A stretch of DNA of 35,362 bases, taken from the IMG/VR virus record IMGVR_UViG_3300043409_000433, positions 1-35,362 of that record. One strand, given 5' to 3'. This stretch comes from a virus. Made by a program: the position numbers and the translations under genes. Below, one piece after another: positions 1 to 7,693 of this stretch (its first letter is position 1; each line of letters starts with the position of its first letter). The notes under the pieces are model-generated. The model saw only the letters and a program-made list of their open reading frames with translations, had not been told where the DNA came from and did no database searches.

Positions 1-791
1 CTACTTCTTTGGTCTTGCTCCAAGCCCAGCAGAAGCTGAACGAGAACGCAGCCGTGATGTCCCCACGTTACGCTACCGTGAACCCTGCTGCTAACGCTGG
101 CTTGGTTGAAGGCATGAAAGGTCTGTTTAATCCTACAGACACTATCAGCAAGCAATTCAAGAACGGCATGATGGGTACTGGTGTGTTGGGCTTTGACGAG
201 ATCAACATGTCTCAGTCTATCAAGCAGTTCACAACCGGCACTCGCGCAGCGACTACTGGCAATTCTGTGACAACCACTGTAACTTCTGAAGGCGCTACTA
301 GCCTTGCTTTGACCATTGGCTCTGGCCTGACAGTTAAAGCCGGCGACGTGTTCACTATTGCTGATTGCTACGCTGTGAACCCACAGACTCGTGAATCCAC
401 TGGTTCGTTGTTCCAGTTTGTAGCTTTGGCCGATGCAACTGCTGTTAGCACTGCTATCACTGTGACTGTTGCGCCTATCTACACCGCCGCTAATGCTTTG
501 GCTACCGTTGACAGCTTCCCTACCGCAGCTAAGGCTGTCGTGTTTGTGGGCGCTGCATCTACTCAGTACGCTCAAAACTTGGTCTATCACAAGGACGCCA
601 TCACCTTTGCAACTGCTGACTTGCTGTTGCCCCAAGGTGTTGACATGGCTGCCCGCGCAGTCCACAACGGTATTTCTTTGCGTATCGTGCGCCAGTACGA
701 TATTAACAATGACCGTATGCCTTGCCGTATTGACGTTTTGTACGGTTTCAGCACAATTCGTCCACAAATGGCCTGCCGCATCTGGGGCTAA
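1..791 (+). CDS. Major coat protein, P22 gp5-like, C-terminal part (5' end outside window)
   Basis: Reading phase begins at base 3 and runs open to TAA at 789-791, about 262 codons. The product is the later part of a P22-type coat protein, which builds the icosahedral shell. The stretch reading SPRYATVNPAANAGLV near the start occupies the place of the FFNPQDY segment of P22 gp5, and the end (IRPQMACRIWG) resembles the ATRPEA region near the gp5 C-terminus. The missing N-terminus matches the gene that begins at 35061, so the two window ends are parts of one gene. The join is not direct: the codon phases at the two ends do not fit, so a short segment is absent. Family assignment rests on similarity plus position between scaffold and gp4-like genes. 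Confidence 0.85.
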   Translation, partial: TSLVLLQAQQKLNENAAVMSPRYATVNPAANAGLVEGMKGLFNPTDTISKQFKNGMMGTGVLGFDEINMSQSIKQFTTGTRAATTGNSVTTTVTSEGATSLALTIGSGLTVKAGDVFTIADCYAVNPQTRESTGSLFQFVALADATAVSTAITVTVAPIYTAANALATVDSFPTAAKAVVFVGAASTQYAQNLVYHKDAITFATADLLLPQGVDMAARAVHNGISLRIVRQYDINNDRMPCRIDVLYGFSTIRPQMACRIWG

Positions 792-798
792 TCTGAAT

Positions 799-820
799 AC
801 CCCTTCGGGGGTTTCATTTT
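799..820 (+). terminator. Hairpin after coat gene, possible terminator or attenuator
   Basis: A 5-bp stem ACCCC/GGGGT (799-803 with 808-812) closes a TTCG tetraloop and is followed by a T-rich stretch, TTTCATTTT. It lies between the coat stop and the next gene. The stem is short, so partial attenuation is more likely than a full stop. Confidence 0.55.
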
Positions 821-845
821 GTAACATCTTTTAAAGGAAATTATC

Positions 846-1250
846 ATGGCATTACCTAATGGTTCTGGTGGCTATCAAGTCGGCGCGGGCAATACAAGCG
901 AAGCGCAACTGATCGTCCAAGGCGCACCTACTGCGATCACCGCAACAACCGCAACCCTAACTGGCGCTCAAATGGCCATCGGGATGATCACCAGCAACAC
1001 TTCGGCTGACACCGTTGTTACGTTGCCTACAGTTGCCGATTTGGAAGCCGCAATTAGCAGCGCCCAAAAAGTCAACGCCGCATTTGATTTTGCAGTTGCC
1101 GTTGACGACACTGCTTATCAATGCACATTGTCTACCGCTACTGGTTGGACCTTGCTCGGTAACATGGTGGTGTTGGAAAACACCGGCGCCTTGTTCCGCG
1201 CTCGTAAAACTGGCGATGGTTCTTGGACTTTGTACCGCATTGCGGGCTAA
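846..1250 (+). CDS. Small virion protein, possible capsid decoration protein
   Basis: 134 residues, preceded by a clear AAAGGA ribosome site. The protein is rich in Thr, Ala and Gly and has alternating hydrophobic patterns typical of beta sandwiches. No catalytic motif is visible. It follows the coat gene directly and is fenced by hairpins on both sides, so it is probably made as a separate abundant cassette. Decoration of the capsid or a head vertex is the simplest guess from position. I do not recognise a named family, and a minor structural or assembly role is equally possible. Confidence 0.7.
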   Translation: MALPNGSGGYQVGAGNTSEAQLIVQGAPTAITATTATLTGAQMAIGMITSNTSADTVVTLPTVADLEAAISSAQKVNAAFDFAVAVDDTAYQCTLSTATGWTLLGNMVVLENTGALFRARKTGDGSWTLYRIAG

Positions 1251-1253
1251 ATT

Positions 1254-1282
1254 AAATGGGGGTCTAAACAACCCCCATTTTT
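1254..1282 (+). terminator. Rho-independent terminator or attenuator
   Basis: A perfect 10-bp stem (AAATGGGGGT, 1254-1263, with 1271-1280) and a 7-nt loop end in a run of Ts. It lies 3 bases after the stop of the preceding gene. It is the best formed of the three hairpins that punctuate the coat region. Confidence 0.75.
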
Positions 1283-1294
1283 AAAGGAAACATC

Positions 1295-1702
1295 ATGCCA
1301 TCAAATACCCAAGCGGTAGGCGTCGCGTATAGCGATCCTGAATTTACAACTATGTACGCAAGCCAAGAAATTGGCTATGCACCTGGCGCACAAGGAACTG
1401 TAACGCAAGCAACCAACAAAGGTACTGGCGTAACTTTAAACAAGTCAGCAGGCAAAATTACCATGAACGCCGCCTCTTTGGCTGGTGGTGCAGCGGTAAC
1501 TTTTACGCTGACTAACAGCACCATCAGCGCAAACGATGTCGTTATCGTTAACGTGTCTGGCGGCGGCACTGCTGGCGCTTACTGGCCTTATGTGTCCAGT
1601 ATGACCACCGGCTCTGCTGTGATCGGATTGTGGAACAGCACTGGCGGCCCATTGGCCGAAGCTGTTGTTCTTAACTTTGCGATTATTCACGGCGCAACCT
1701 AA
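1295..1702 (+). CDS. Small beta-rich virion protein, possible decoration or fibre-tip protein
   Basis: 135 residues with ribosome site AAAGGA. The central part (about residues 45-135) has the pattern KITMNAASL, then a Val/Thr-rich strand, then SANDVVIVNVSGG and a closing LNFAIIHGA. I associate this short beta-sandwich pattern with many phage structural proteins, often at the end of fibres or as head decoration. The N-terminus mentions no signal or membrane segment. Like its upstream neighbour it is bounded by G5/C5 hairpins. Virion role is inferred from position and composition; the exact site is unknown. Confidence 0.7.
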   Translation: MPSNTQAVGVAYSDPEFTTMYASQEIGYAPGAQGTVTQATNKGTGVTLNKSAGKITMNAASLAGGAAVTFTLTNSTISANDVVIVNVSGGGTAGAYWPYVSSMTTGSAVIGLWNSTGGPLAEAVVLNFAIIHGAT

Positions 1703-1705
1703 CCA

Positions 1706-1728
1706 AAAGGGGGCTAATTACCCCCTTT
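1706..1728 (+). terminator. G5/C5 hairpin, possible attenuator
   Basis: An 8-bp stem AAAGGGGG/CCCCCTTT (1706-1713 with 1721-1728) with loop CTAATTA starts 4 bases after the previous stop codon. The U tract is short (TTTCTA), so read-through into the following head genes is expected. It is 5 bases before the next proposed start and could also mask translation there. Confidence 0.55.
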
Positions 1729-1733
1729 CTACT

Positions 1734-1919
1734 ATGAACATTACAATGATTCACCCTGTTCACGGTGCTAAAGTTGCCACAATGGAACTTGAAGCCGAAG
1801 CAGATGAAAAAAATGGCTGGACACGCTACAATCCAGACACGCCTTCTGAACCTGAAGCGGCTCCTGTAAACGTGCTGGAAGTTAAGCGCCGTAGAAAAGT
1901 GACTACTGAAGAGGTTTAA
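1734..1919 (+). CDS. Small hypothetical head-region protein
   Basis: 61 residues from ATG at 1734 (reading MNITMIHPVHGAKV). The open frame extends further upstream, but that part would run through the previous gene's 3' end and the hairpin, so the ATG after the hairpin is preferred; ATG at 1746 is also possible. No strong ribosome site is present. The C-terminus is basic (KRRRK) after an acidic middle. Position between decoration-like and gp4-like genes suggests a head-completion or regulatory role, but I recognise no family. Confidence 0.55.
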   Translation: MNITMIHPVHGAKVATMELEAEADEKNGWTRYNPDTPSEPEAAPVNVLEVKRRRKVTTEEV

Positions 1920-1921
1920 GC

Positions 1922-2635
1922 ATGACAACGTACACCGCTGGCGAACAGATCAATCGGGCGCTTCGGCTCCTTGGCGTGCTTGCTGAAGGTGAGACGCCAT
2001 CTGCCGCGACATCTCAAGACGCCTTGATGGCGCTCAACCAAATGATTGACAGTTGGAACACAGAACGTCTGTCTGTATTTTCCACGCAAGATCAAATATT
2101 TACATGGCCTGCCAGCATTATTAGTCGCACCCTTGGCCCATCGGGTGATTTTATTGGCCTTCGCCCCATTTTGCTTGACGACTCTACTTACTTTAGAGCG
2201 CCCAACAATGTGTCGTATGGCATTAAGTTTATCAATCAACAGCAGTACAACGGTATTGCTGTTAAGACCGTAACGTCCACTTACCCACAAGTAATGTGGA
2301 TCAACATGTCGTTTCCTAATATTGAGATGTACGTTTACCCAAGGCCCACGCAGGACTTGGAGTTTCACTTTGTATCGGTTGAAGAATTAGATCGCCCTGC
2401 TAATTTGTCAACAATTCTGTACTATCCACCAGGCTATCTGCGCGCGTTTACGTACAACTTGGCCATGGAGTTTGCCCCCGAGTTTGGCGTTGAGCCAAGC
2501 CCCCAAGTGCAACGCATCGCCATGACTTCTAAGCGTGACCTGAAGCGCATCAACAATCCTGATGACGTGATGGCTCTGCCTTACGCATTGGTGGCCAACC
2601 GCCAGCGTTTCAACATCTATGCTGGTAACTACTAA
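1922..2635 (+). CDS. Tail accessory factor, P22 gp4-like (head completion adaptor)
   Basis: 237 residues. The N-terminus (TAGEQINRALRLLGVLAEGE) and the following DALMALNQMIDSWNTERL helix match the P22 gp4 type of adaptor, which binds under the portal ring and begins tail assembly. It is longer than P22 gp4 (166 residues), as is common in related phages with an added beta domain (here about residues 80-150). It starts 2 bases after the preceding stop, and its own TAA overlaps the next ATG by one base, so translation is probably coupled to the gp10-like gene. Confidence 0.85.
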   Translation: MTTYTAGEQINRALRLLGVLAEGETPSAATSQDALMALNQMIDSWNTERLSVFSTQDQIFTWPASIISRTLGPSGDFIGLRPILLDDSTYFRAPNNVSYGIKFINQQQYNGIAVKTVTSTYPQVMWINMSFPNIEMYVYPRPTQDLEFHFVSVEELDRPANLSTILYYPPGYLRAFTYNLAMEFAPEFGVEPSPQVQRIAMTSKRDLKRINNPDDVMALPYALVANRQRFNIYAGNY

Positions 2636-4074
2636 TGAAGACGCCGATTCTTGGCTCCACTTATGTCACCCGCAGCGTCAATGCTGCGGATGCCAGAATG
2701 GTCAATCTGTTTCCCGAGATTGTCCCCGAGGCAGGTAAAGAACCCGCGTTTTTAAACCGCGCACCGGGGTTAAAGTTACTTAACACCGTTGGCTATGGCC
2801 CGATTCGTGGCTTGTGGGCTTTTTCCTCAGATGACAGCACAGCTTTTGTTGTGTCAGGAACTGAACTGTACAAGATCAACACTTCCTATGTAGCCACGTT
2901 AATTGGCACAGTGGCGGGTGTTGGGCCAGTCAGCATGGCTGACAACGGCACGCAATTGTTCATTGCGGCCAATGGCCCCGGTTACATTTACAACAACACA
3001 ACCGGCGGCTTTGGCCTAATCGTTGACCCCGATTTTCCCGGCGCTGTGACCGTGTGCTATCTGGACGGTTATTTTGTATTTAATCAGCCTAACAGTCAGT
3101 TAATGTGGATTACACAATTGTTAGACGGCACATCCATTGATCCGTTGGAATTTGTCAGCACTGAAGGTTCGCCCGACGGCTTGGTTGCCGTGGTGTCCAA
3201 CTTTCGCGAAGTGTGGGCGTTTGGTACAAACTCAATTGAGGTTTGGTACGACTCCGGCGCCACAGACTTTCCATTGCAACGCATCCAAGGCGCGTTTAAT
3301 GAATTAGGGTGCGCGGCCCCCTACTCGGTTGCCAAGATGGACAACGGCCTGTTTTGGCTTGGCCGTGACCGCCGTGGTCAAGGTATTGTCTACCGCGCCA
3401 ATGGTTACACTGGCGTGCGCATTTCAACCCATGCGGTTGAATGGCAGATCCAACAATACTCCGATTTGTCAGACGCAATTGGTTACACATACCAACAAGA
3501 CGGCCACAGCTTTTATGTGCTAATTTTTCCAACTGCTAACACCACTTGGGTTTATGACGCGGCAACGCAAGCCTGGCATGAGCGTGCGGGCTTTGTAAAT
3601 GGCTTTTTTACCCGCCACCGTAGCAACTGTCAGATGGCGTTTAACAACAAGATTGTTGTAGGCGATTTTGAAGATGGCAACATTTACGCTTTTGACCTAG
3701 ATGATTATTCAGACAACGGCGACATCCAAAAGTGGCTTCGCACATGGCGGGCGCTGCCAACTGGCACTAACACTTTAAAGCGCACTGCCCAGCATACCTT
3801 GCAACTTGATTGCGAGTCAGGCGTAGGTATCAATTCAGGCCAAGGCGAAGATCCTCAAGTCATGCTTCGCTTTTCAGACGATGGTGGCCACACATGGTCA
3901 AACGAGAGTTGGAAATCCATGGGGAAAATTGGCGAATATTACAAACGTGTAATCTGGCGGCGTTTGGGTATGACGCTAAAGTTGCGTGATCGGGTCTACG
4001 AAGTGTCTGGCACTGACCCCGTGAAGATTGCCATTATGGGTGCTGAACTTATCTTGAGTCCAACAAATGCCTAG
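2635..4074 (+). CDS. Packaged DNA stabilisation protein, P22 gp10-like (tail hub)
   Basis: 479 residues, close to the 472 of P22 gp10. The opening (GSTYVTRSVNAADARMVNLFPEI as a pattern of residues 6-28) and the many short WDG/YNN-type beta repeats fit the Phage_stabilise family, a beta-propeller-like hub that seals the portal channel after packaging. It begins in a TAATG overlap with the gp4-like gene and its 3' end overlaps the next gene by 8 bases, the same order as gp4-gp10-gp26 in P22. Confidence 0.88.
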   Translation: MKTPILGSTYVTRSVNAADARMVNLFPEIVPEAGKEPAFLNRAPGLKLLNTVGYGPIRGLWAFSSDDSTAFVVSGTELYKINTSYVATLIGTVAGVGPVSMADNGTQLFIAANGPGYIYNNTTGGFGLIVDPDFPGAVTVCYLDGYFVFNQPNSQLMWITQLLDGTSIDPLEFVSTEGSPDGLVAVVSNFREVWAFGTNSIEVWYDSGATDFPLQRIQGAFNELGCAAPYSVAKMDNGLFWLGRDRRGQGIVYRANGYTGVRISTHAVEWQIQQYSDLSDAIGYTYQQDGHSFYVLIFPTANTTWVYDAATQAWHERAGFVNGFFTRHRSNCQMAFNNKIVVGDFEDGNIYAFDLDDYSDNGDIQKWLRTWRALPTGTNTLKRTAQHTLQLDCESGVGINSGQGEDPQVMLRFSDDGGHTWSNESWKSMGKIGEYYKRVIWRRLGMTLKLRDRVYEVSGTDPVKIAIMGAELILSPTNA

Positions 4075-4804
4075 CCCTAACGCTACGCCAACGCCAATCA
4101 CGCCTCCCCGAGTGCCGTTGATTGACCCTCGCACAAATCTGATTGACCGTGCTTGGTACATGTTCTTTTTGTCGTTGCTTAACGCGGCCACGATTGTGGA
4201 TGACGGCAATCTTGGCCCAAGTCCTGAGTCTTTAATTGCGTCTTATGACGCGGCGCTTCAAACATTGGCTCAAACTGTAGAAACACAGCCATTGCCGGTT
4301 GATTTAAGCGCTGGCTTGGCGGCATTAAAGCAAGAAGTAGAGACTGCGCCAAGGCTAGAAATTGGAACGATCGCGTCGCAAAATGCCGATAACGTCAATA
4401 TAACTGGCGGCAAAATATCTGGTTTAGTTCCACCACTTCCTACAGCGTCCGGTGGTACAGCTTTGTCTGCATTTACGTCTGGCGGCGCGATGTATGCCAC
4501 ATCTACAACTGCTTTGACCACGGGAACACTACCTGTTGCGTCTGGTGGTACAGGCCAAACAACATTTACTAATGGTCAACTGTTAATTGGCAATACTACG
4601 GGTAATACACTTAACAAAGCCACATTAACCGCAGGATCAAATATTACTATCACTGACGGGGCAGGCTCAATTACAATTAGTGCTAGTTTTTCCACATCAG
4701 GTTCAACTGGTTCTGTAACATTGGCAAAAATTACCGCTTTGGGAACTGATGGTTCTTTGACGTTCTTAAACGGTTTGATTACGGCGTTCACCGCGCCAAC
4801 ATAA
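4067..4804 (+). CDS. Fibre- or needle-like tail protein in the gp26 position
   Basis: 245 residues. The N-terminal ~50 residues are Pro-rich, then a helix (LIDRAWYMFFLSLLNAA) that probably attaches to the tail. The middle is predicted helical (about 60-110). The rest carries collagen-like or fibre-like repeats of the kind PLPTASGGTALSAF and PVASGGTGQTTF, followed by GSNITITDG, a pattern widely seen in phage fibre shafts. In P22 this slot holds the tail needle gp26. The sequence does not resemble gp26 itself, so needle replacement or a second fibre is inferred from position. Confidence 0.7.
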   Translation: MPSPNATPTPITPPRVPLIDPRTNLIDRAWYMFFLSLLNAATIVDDGNLGPSPESLIASYDAALQTLAQTVETQPLPVDLSAGLAALKQEVETAPRLEIGTIASQNADNVNITGGKISGLVPPLPTASGGTALSAFTSGGAMYATSTTALTTGTLPVASGGTGQTTFTNGQLLIGNTTGNTLNKATLTAGSNITITDGAGSITISASFSTSGSTGSVTLAKITALGTDGSLTFLNGLITAFTAPT

Positions 4805-4812
4805 GGAATATT

Positions 4813-5148
4813 ATGACAGTTACCGTCAAAGTCCTCGTACCGGCAAAGTTTGCCGAAAACGCCCAAACAACTCAGTACACCGCAACTGGCGTTACGGCCA
4901 TCATTGACAAGTTTACAGCGACTAACATTACCGCCACGGCGGCCACAATTAGCGTGAACTTGGTTACAGTGACTGGATCTGCGGGCAATACAAACTTGAT
5001 CACCAAGACCAAGACCTTGCAAGCGTCTGAGGTCTACACGTTCCCTGAACTGGTTGGCCAAGTGCTTGGTGCTGGCGACTTTATCAGTACAATTGCAGGC
5101 ACAGGCAGCGCAATTAACATCCGCGTATCTGGCCGTGAGGTAACTTAA
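4813..5148 (+). CDS. Small beta-sandwich virion protein
   Basis: 111 residues, ribosome site AAGGA 6 bases upstream. It is mostly alternating Thr/Val strands with no catalytic residues. Similar short proteins occur in phage tail clusters and may cap or decorate the tail. Its TAA overlaps the ATG of the cupin gene by one base. The resemblance in type to the proteins at 1295 and 33878 suggests a recurring small beta fold in this phage. Function is not established. Confidence 0.65.
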   Translation: MTVTVKVLVPAKFAENAQTTQYTATGVTAIIDKFTATNITATAATISVNLVTVTGSAGNTNLITKTKTLQASEVYTFPELVGQVLGAGDFISTIAGTGSAINIRVSGREVT

Positions 5149-5486
5149 TGATTAACCACCATTTCAGCGCAGGTGTTTACGCCAAAGAAACGCTGATACC
5201 GGCGGGGCATGTGCTTGTCCAACATAAACACAAGTTTAGCCATTTGTCGATCCTTGCCAGTGGCTCCATTGAGTTGATGGTTGATGGCGAATGCAAAGTT
5301 ATTCACGCGCCAGCTTGTTTGACTATTGAAGCAAATAAACATCATGGCGTAAAATCGCTTACAGATGTTGTGTGGTATTGTATTCATGCCACCGATTGCA
5401 CCGATATGAATGAAATTGACGAAGTGTTAATAGTGGCAGGCGATGACACGCAAGCCCGTGAACTGGCCCAGTGCCTTCAGGAGTAA
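5148..5486 (+). CDS. Cupin-domain protein
   Basis: 112 residues with a single cupin barrel. The first cupin motif is seen as H26-K-H28-K-F-S-H32 followed by LASGSIELMVDG (residues 36-47), and a second histidine pair H65-H66 lies in the expected second half. These residues could bind a metal ion. Cupins of this size may be enzymes, sugar-binding or structural. Its place in a run of tail and injection genes, coupled by TAATG to a virion gene, suggests a virion component or an enzyme made late. No substrate can be assigned. Confidence 0.72.
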   Translation: MINHHFSAGVYAKETLIPAGHVLVQHKHKFSHLSILASGSIELMVDGECKVIHAPACLTIEANKHHGVKSLTDVVWYCIHATDCTDMNEIDEVLIVAGDDTQARELAQCLQE

Positions 5487-5489
5487 ATT

Positions 5490-6233
5490 ATGCCATGGTC
5501 GTTTATTATCCCCGCAGCAGTTAGCCTTTTTGGCGCAAGCAAACAAGCAGGCGCTGCTAAAGATGCCGCCGCTACAACCGCTGCGGCTACTGATCAGGCC
5601 ACGCAACTCCAGCGTGAAATGTACCAGCAAACACGTGAAGATCAAGCGCCGTATCGTACGGCTGGCTATAACGCATTAGCTGAGATGCAACGCACGGCGG
5701 GTAATGTACCTGGAGCGTTTAAGTTTGGAAATGAAGACATGTATCGTGACCCAGGCTATGCGTTTCGCTTGTCAGAAGGTCAGAAAGCGCTTGATCGTCA
5801 AGCTGCCGCCCGCGGTGGTTTAATCTCTGGCGGCGCTTTAAAAGCGGCTACTCGATTTGGTCAAGACATGGGTTCACAAGAATATACAAACGCATTTAAT
5901 CGTGCTTTGACTGGGTATAACACTGGCGTAGCTAGCGAAAATCAGCTATATAACCGCCAAGCTGCATTATCTGGTATTGGTCAAACTGCTACTAACTTAG
6001 TTGGTCAAGCTGGTCAGAACTATGGAACGTCTGTAGGTAATGCGCTAATGAATCAAGGCGTTAATGCAGGCAACGCTCGTATGGTCGGCGCTAGTGCTTA
6101 TGGATCTGCTTTGTCAGGTATTGGATCTGCTTACGGTAAAAATCCTGTTAGTTTCGGTAGCTTGTACGGCGGCAGTAATCCCGTTAATTTTGGCGGCAGT
6201 GGTAGCGGCACATTTGGCGAAGGTGACTACTAA
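5490..6233 (+). CDS. DNA transfer (injection) protein, p32/gp7-like
   Basis: 247 residues, with GGAG ribosome site. The N-terminus is hydrophobic and small-residue-rich (IIPAAVSLFGASKQAGAAKDAAA), then a pattern DPGYAFRLSEGQKALD and AAARGGLISGGALKA (residues about 87-120) that I associate with proteins annotated as phage DNA transfer protein p32. The C-terminus is Gly/Ser/Asn-rich. It is the first of three genes in the slots of P22 gp7, gp20 and gp16, which are ejected into the cell envelope with the DNA. Family call is fairly firm; ejection is by analogy. Confidence 0.75.
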   Translation: MPWSFIIPAAVSLFGASKQAGAAKDAAATTAAATDQATQLQREMYQQTREDQAPYRTAGYNALAEMQRTAGNVPGAFKFGNEDMYRDPGYAFRLSEGQKALDRQAAARGGLISGGALKAATRFGQDMGSQEYTNAFNRALTGYNTGVASENQLYNRQAALSGIGQTATNLVGQAGQNYGTSVGNALMNQGVNAGNARMVGASAYGSALSGIGSAYGKNPVSFGSLYGGSNPVNFGGSGSGTFGEGDY

Positions 6234-6235
6234 TC

Positions 6236-7693
6236 ATGGCATCACTTAACTTTGGTATTTTAGATACAAACCTACCTGGCCAGATTGCTGGTAGTGTACA
6301 GCGTGGTCAAGACGAAGCGCTGCGCAATCAAATGGCGCAACAACAGTTAGCGTCAAGCCAACAACAGTTAAAAACTGGTGCGATGCAGCAAGAGTCTATG
6401 CAAATGCAAATTGAGCAGGCAAAGCGTGAGCGCGAAGCGTTGACTAAAATGCAGGCGCAATTTATTGCCAATGGTAAATCGCCCGACATGCGTGCCAATT
6501 TTCAAGAAATGGTGCAATCTGGTATTCCACATTTTATGGATATTGGTATCAAAGGTATGCAAAGTCTTGATCGTCAAGATCGTGTATCTGCCATTCTTGG
6601 TGGCAGCGCTCCTACGGGAATGCCTGCACCCGCCGCCGCACCTATAAATTCTATGATGCGCCAGCCAGCACCTATGCCTGCCGCGCCTACTGAAAATGCG
6701 TTAGGTACTGGTATGTATGGTATGGAACCTACGGCTCCGGCTAACGCTTTAGCCGCTAGGCCATCTGGCGCATATACACCAGTTATGCCTCGCAATGCAT
6801 TAGCTCCTGCGGCTGCCGGTGCACCAGTAATAAACGACATTGAAAACACTTATCGCAAAATTGATCAGCTTCATGCGATTGGTGAGCATGATCTTGCCAA
6901 ATCGCTTGAACAGCGCGTTAAAGATAAATTGCCGCCTACTGCTGTACAAGAATTTGAGTATGCCAAAAAGAATGGTTATCAAGGATCATTTGATCAATTT
7001 AAAACACTTCATGCACCTCGCACCACGGTTAACGTGCCGGTTAATGTCAGCACTGAAAAGAAATACGGTGAGCGGTTTGGTGGTTTGATTGCTGATGCGG
7101 ATGCGGCTAAGTTAAGCGCTGCTGAAAGCGCACCAGCAGCGGCGGCAAATGCTGATCGTATTATTGATTTGATTTCAACTGGTAAAGTTATTACAGGCAC
7201 AGGCGCAAATGTACGTTTGCAAATGGCCAAAGCACTTAACCTTGCTGGTGGCAACGATACTGAGAAAATTCGCAATACTGAAGTGCTCATCTCATCACTG
7301 GCCGAAACAACATTGGGTGCGATTAAGTCATCAAACCTTGGTGCGGGTCAAGGCTTTACCAATGCCGATCGAGATTTCTTGGAAAAAGCCAAGGCCGGTC
7401 AGCTTACATATGACGCAAAATCATTAACTGAGTTGGCTCGATTGTCGCGTCTTGCAGCTGAAAAGAGTGCTGAATCGTGGAATAAACGATCTGCAAGTAT
7501 TCCAAAATCTGCTTTGGAAGGCACTGGTATTTCTACAGAACCAGTGGTTATTCCCCCTCGTAAGACTTCATCTGTAATGAACATTCCCGCTGGTGCACTT
7601 GCTGATTTAAGATCAGGAAAAGGTAGCCCTGAGCAGTTTGATGCAGTTTTTGGCGCAGGCTCGGCAAAACGAATTCTCGGTGAGGGTAAATAA
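6236..7693 (+). CDS. Putative injection/internal virion protein (gp20 position)
   Basis: 485 residues, close to the 471 of P22 gp20. Residues about 15-75 form a Gln-rich coiled coil (many QQ and MQ pairs). Residues about 120-200 are Pro/Ala/Met-rich and likely disordered. The C-terminal part (about 270-430) is helical and Ala-rich with a run of small residues. No enzymatic motif is evident. It begins 2 bases after the upstream stop and ends directly against the next ATG. The role in DNA ejection is inferred from position, size and composition. Confidence 0.65.
   Translation: MASLNFGILDTNLPGQIAGSVQRGQDEALRNQMAQQQLASSQQQLKTGAMQQESMQMQIEQAKREREALTKMQAQFIANGKSPDMRANFQEMVQSGIPHFMDIGIKGMQSLDRQDRVSAILGGSAPTGMPAPAAAPINSMMRQPAPMPAAPTENALGTGMYGMEPTAPANALAARPSGAYTPVMPRNALAPAAAGAPVINDIENTYRKIDQLHAIGEHDLAKSLEQRVKDKLPPTAVQEFEYAKKNGYQGSFDQFKTLHAPRTTVNVPVNVSTEKKYGERFGGLIADADAAKLSAAESAPAAAANADRIIDLISTGKVITGTGANVRLQMAKALNLAGGNDTEKIRNTEVLISSLAETTLGAIKSSNLGAGQGFTNADRDFLEKAKAGQLTYDAKSLTELARLSRLAAEKSAESWNKRSASIPKSALEGTGISTEPVVIPPRKTSSVMNIPAGALADLRSGKGSPEQFDAVFGAGSAKRILGEGK

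Noticed and set aside
4270-5061. Minus-strand frames of 83 and 161 codons opposite the fibre and beta-sandwich genes
   Set aside because: They mirror well-supported plus-strand genes with ribosome sites and overlaps, and their composition is that of antisense shadows.
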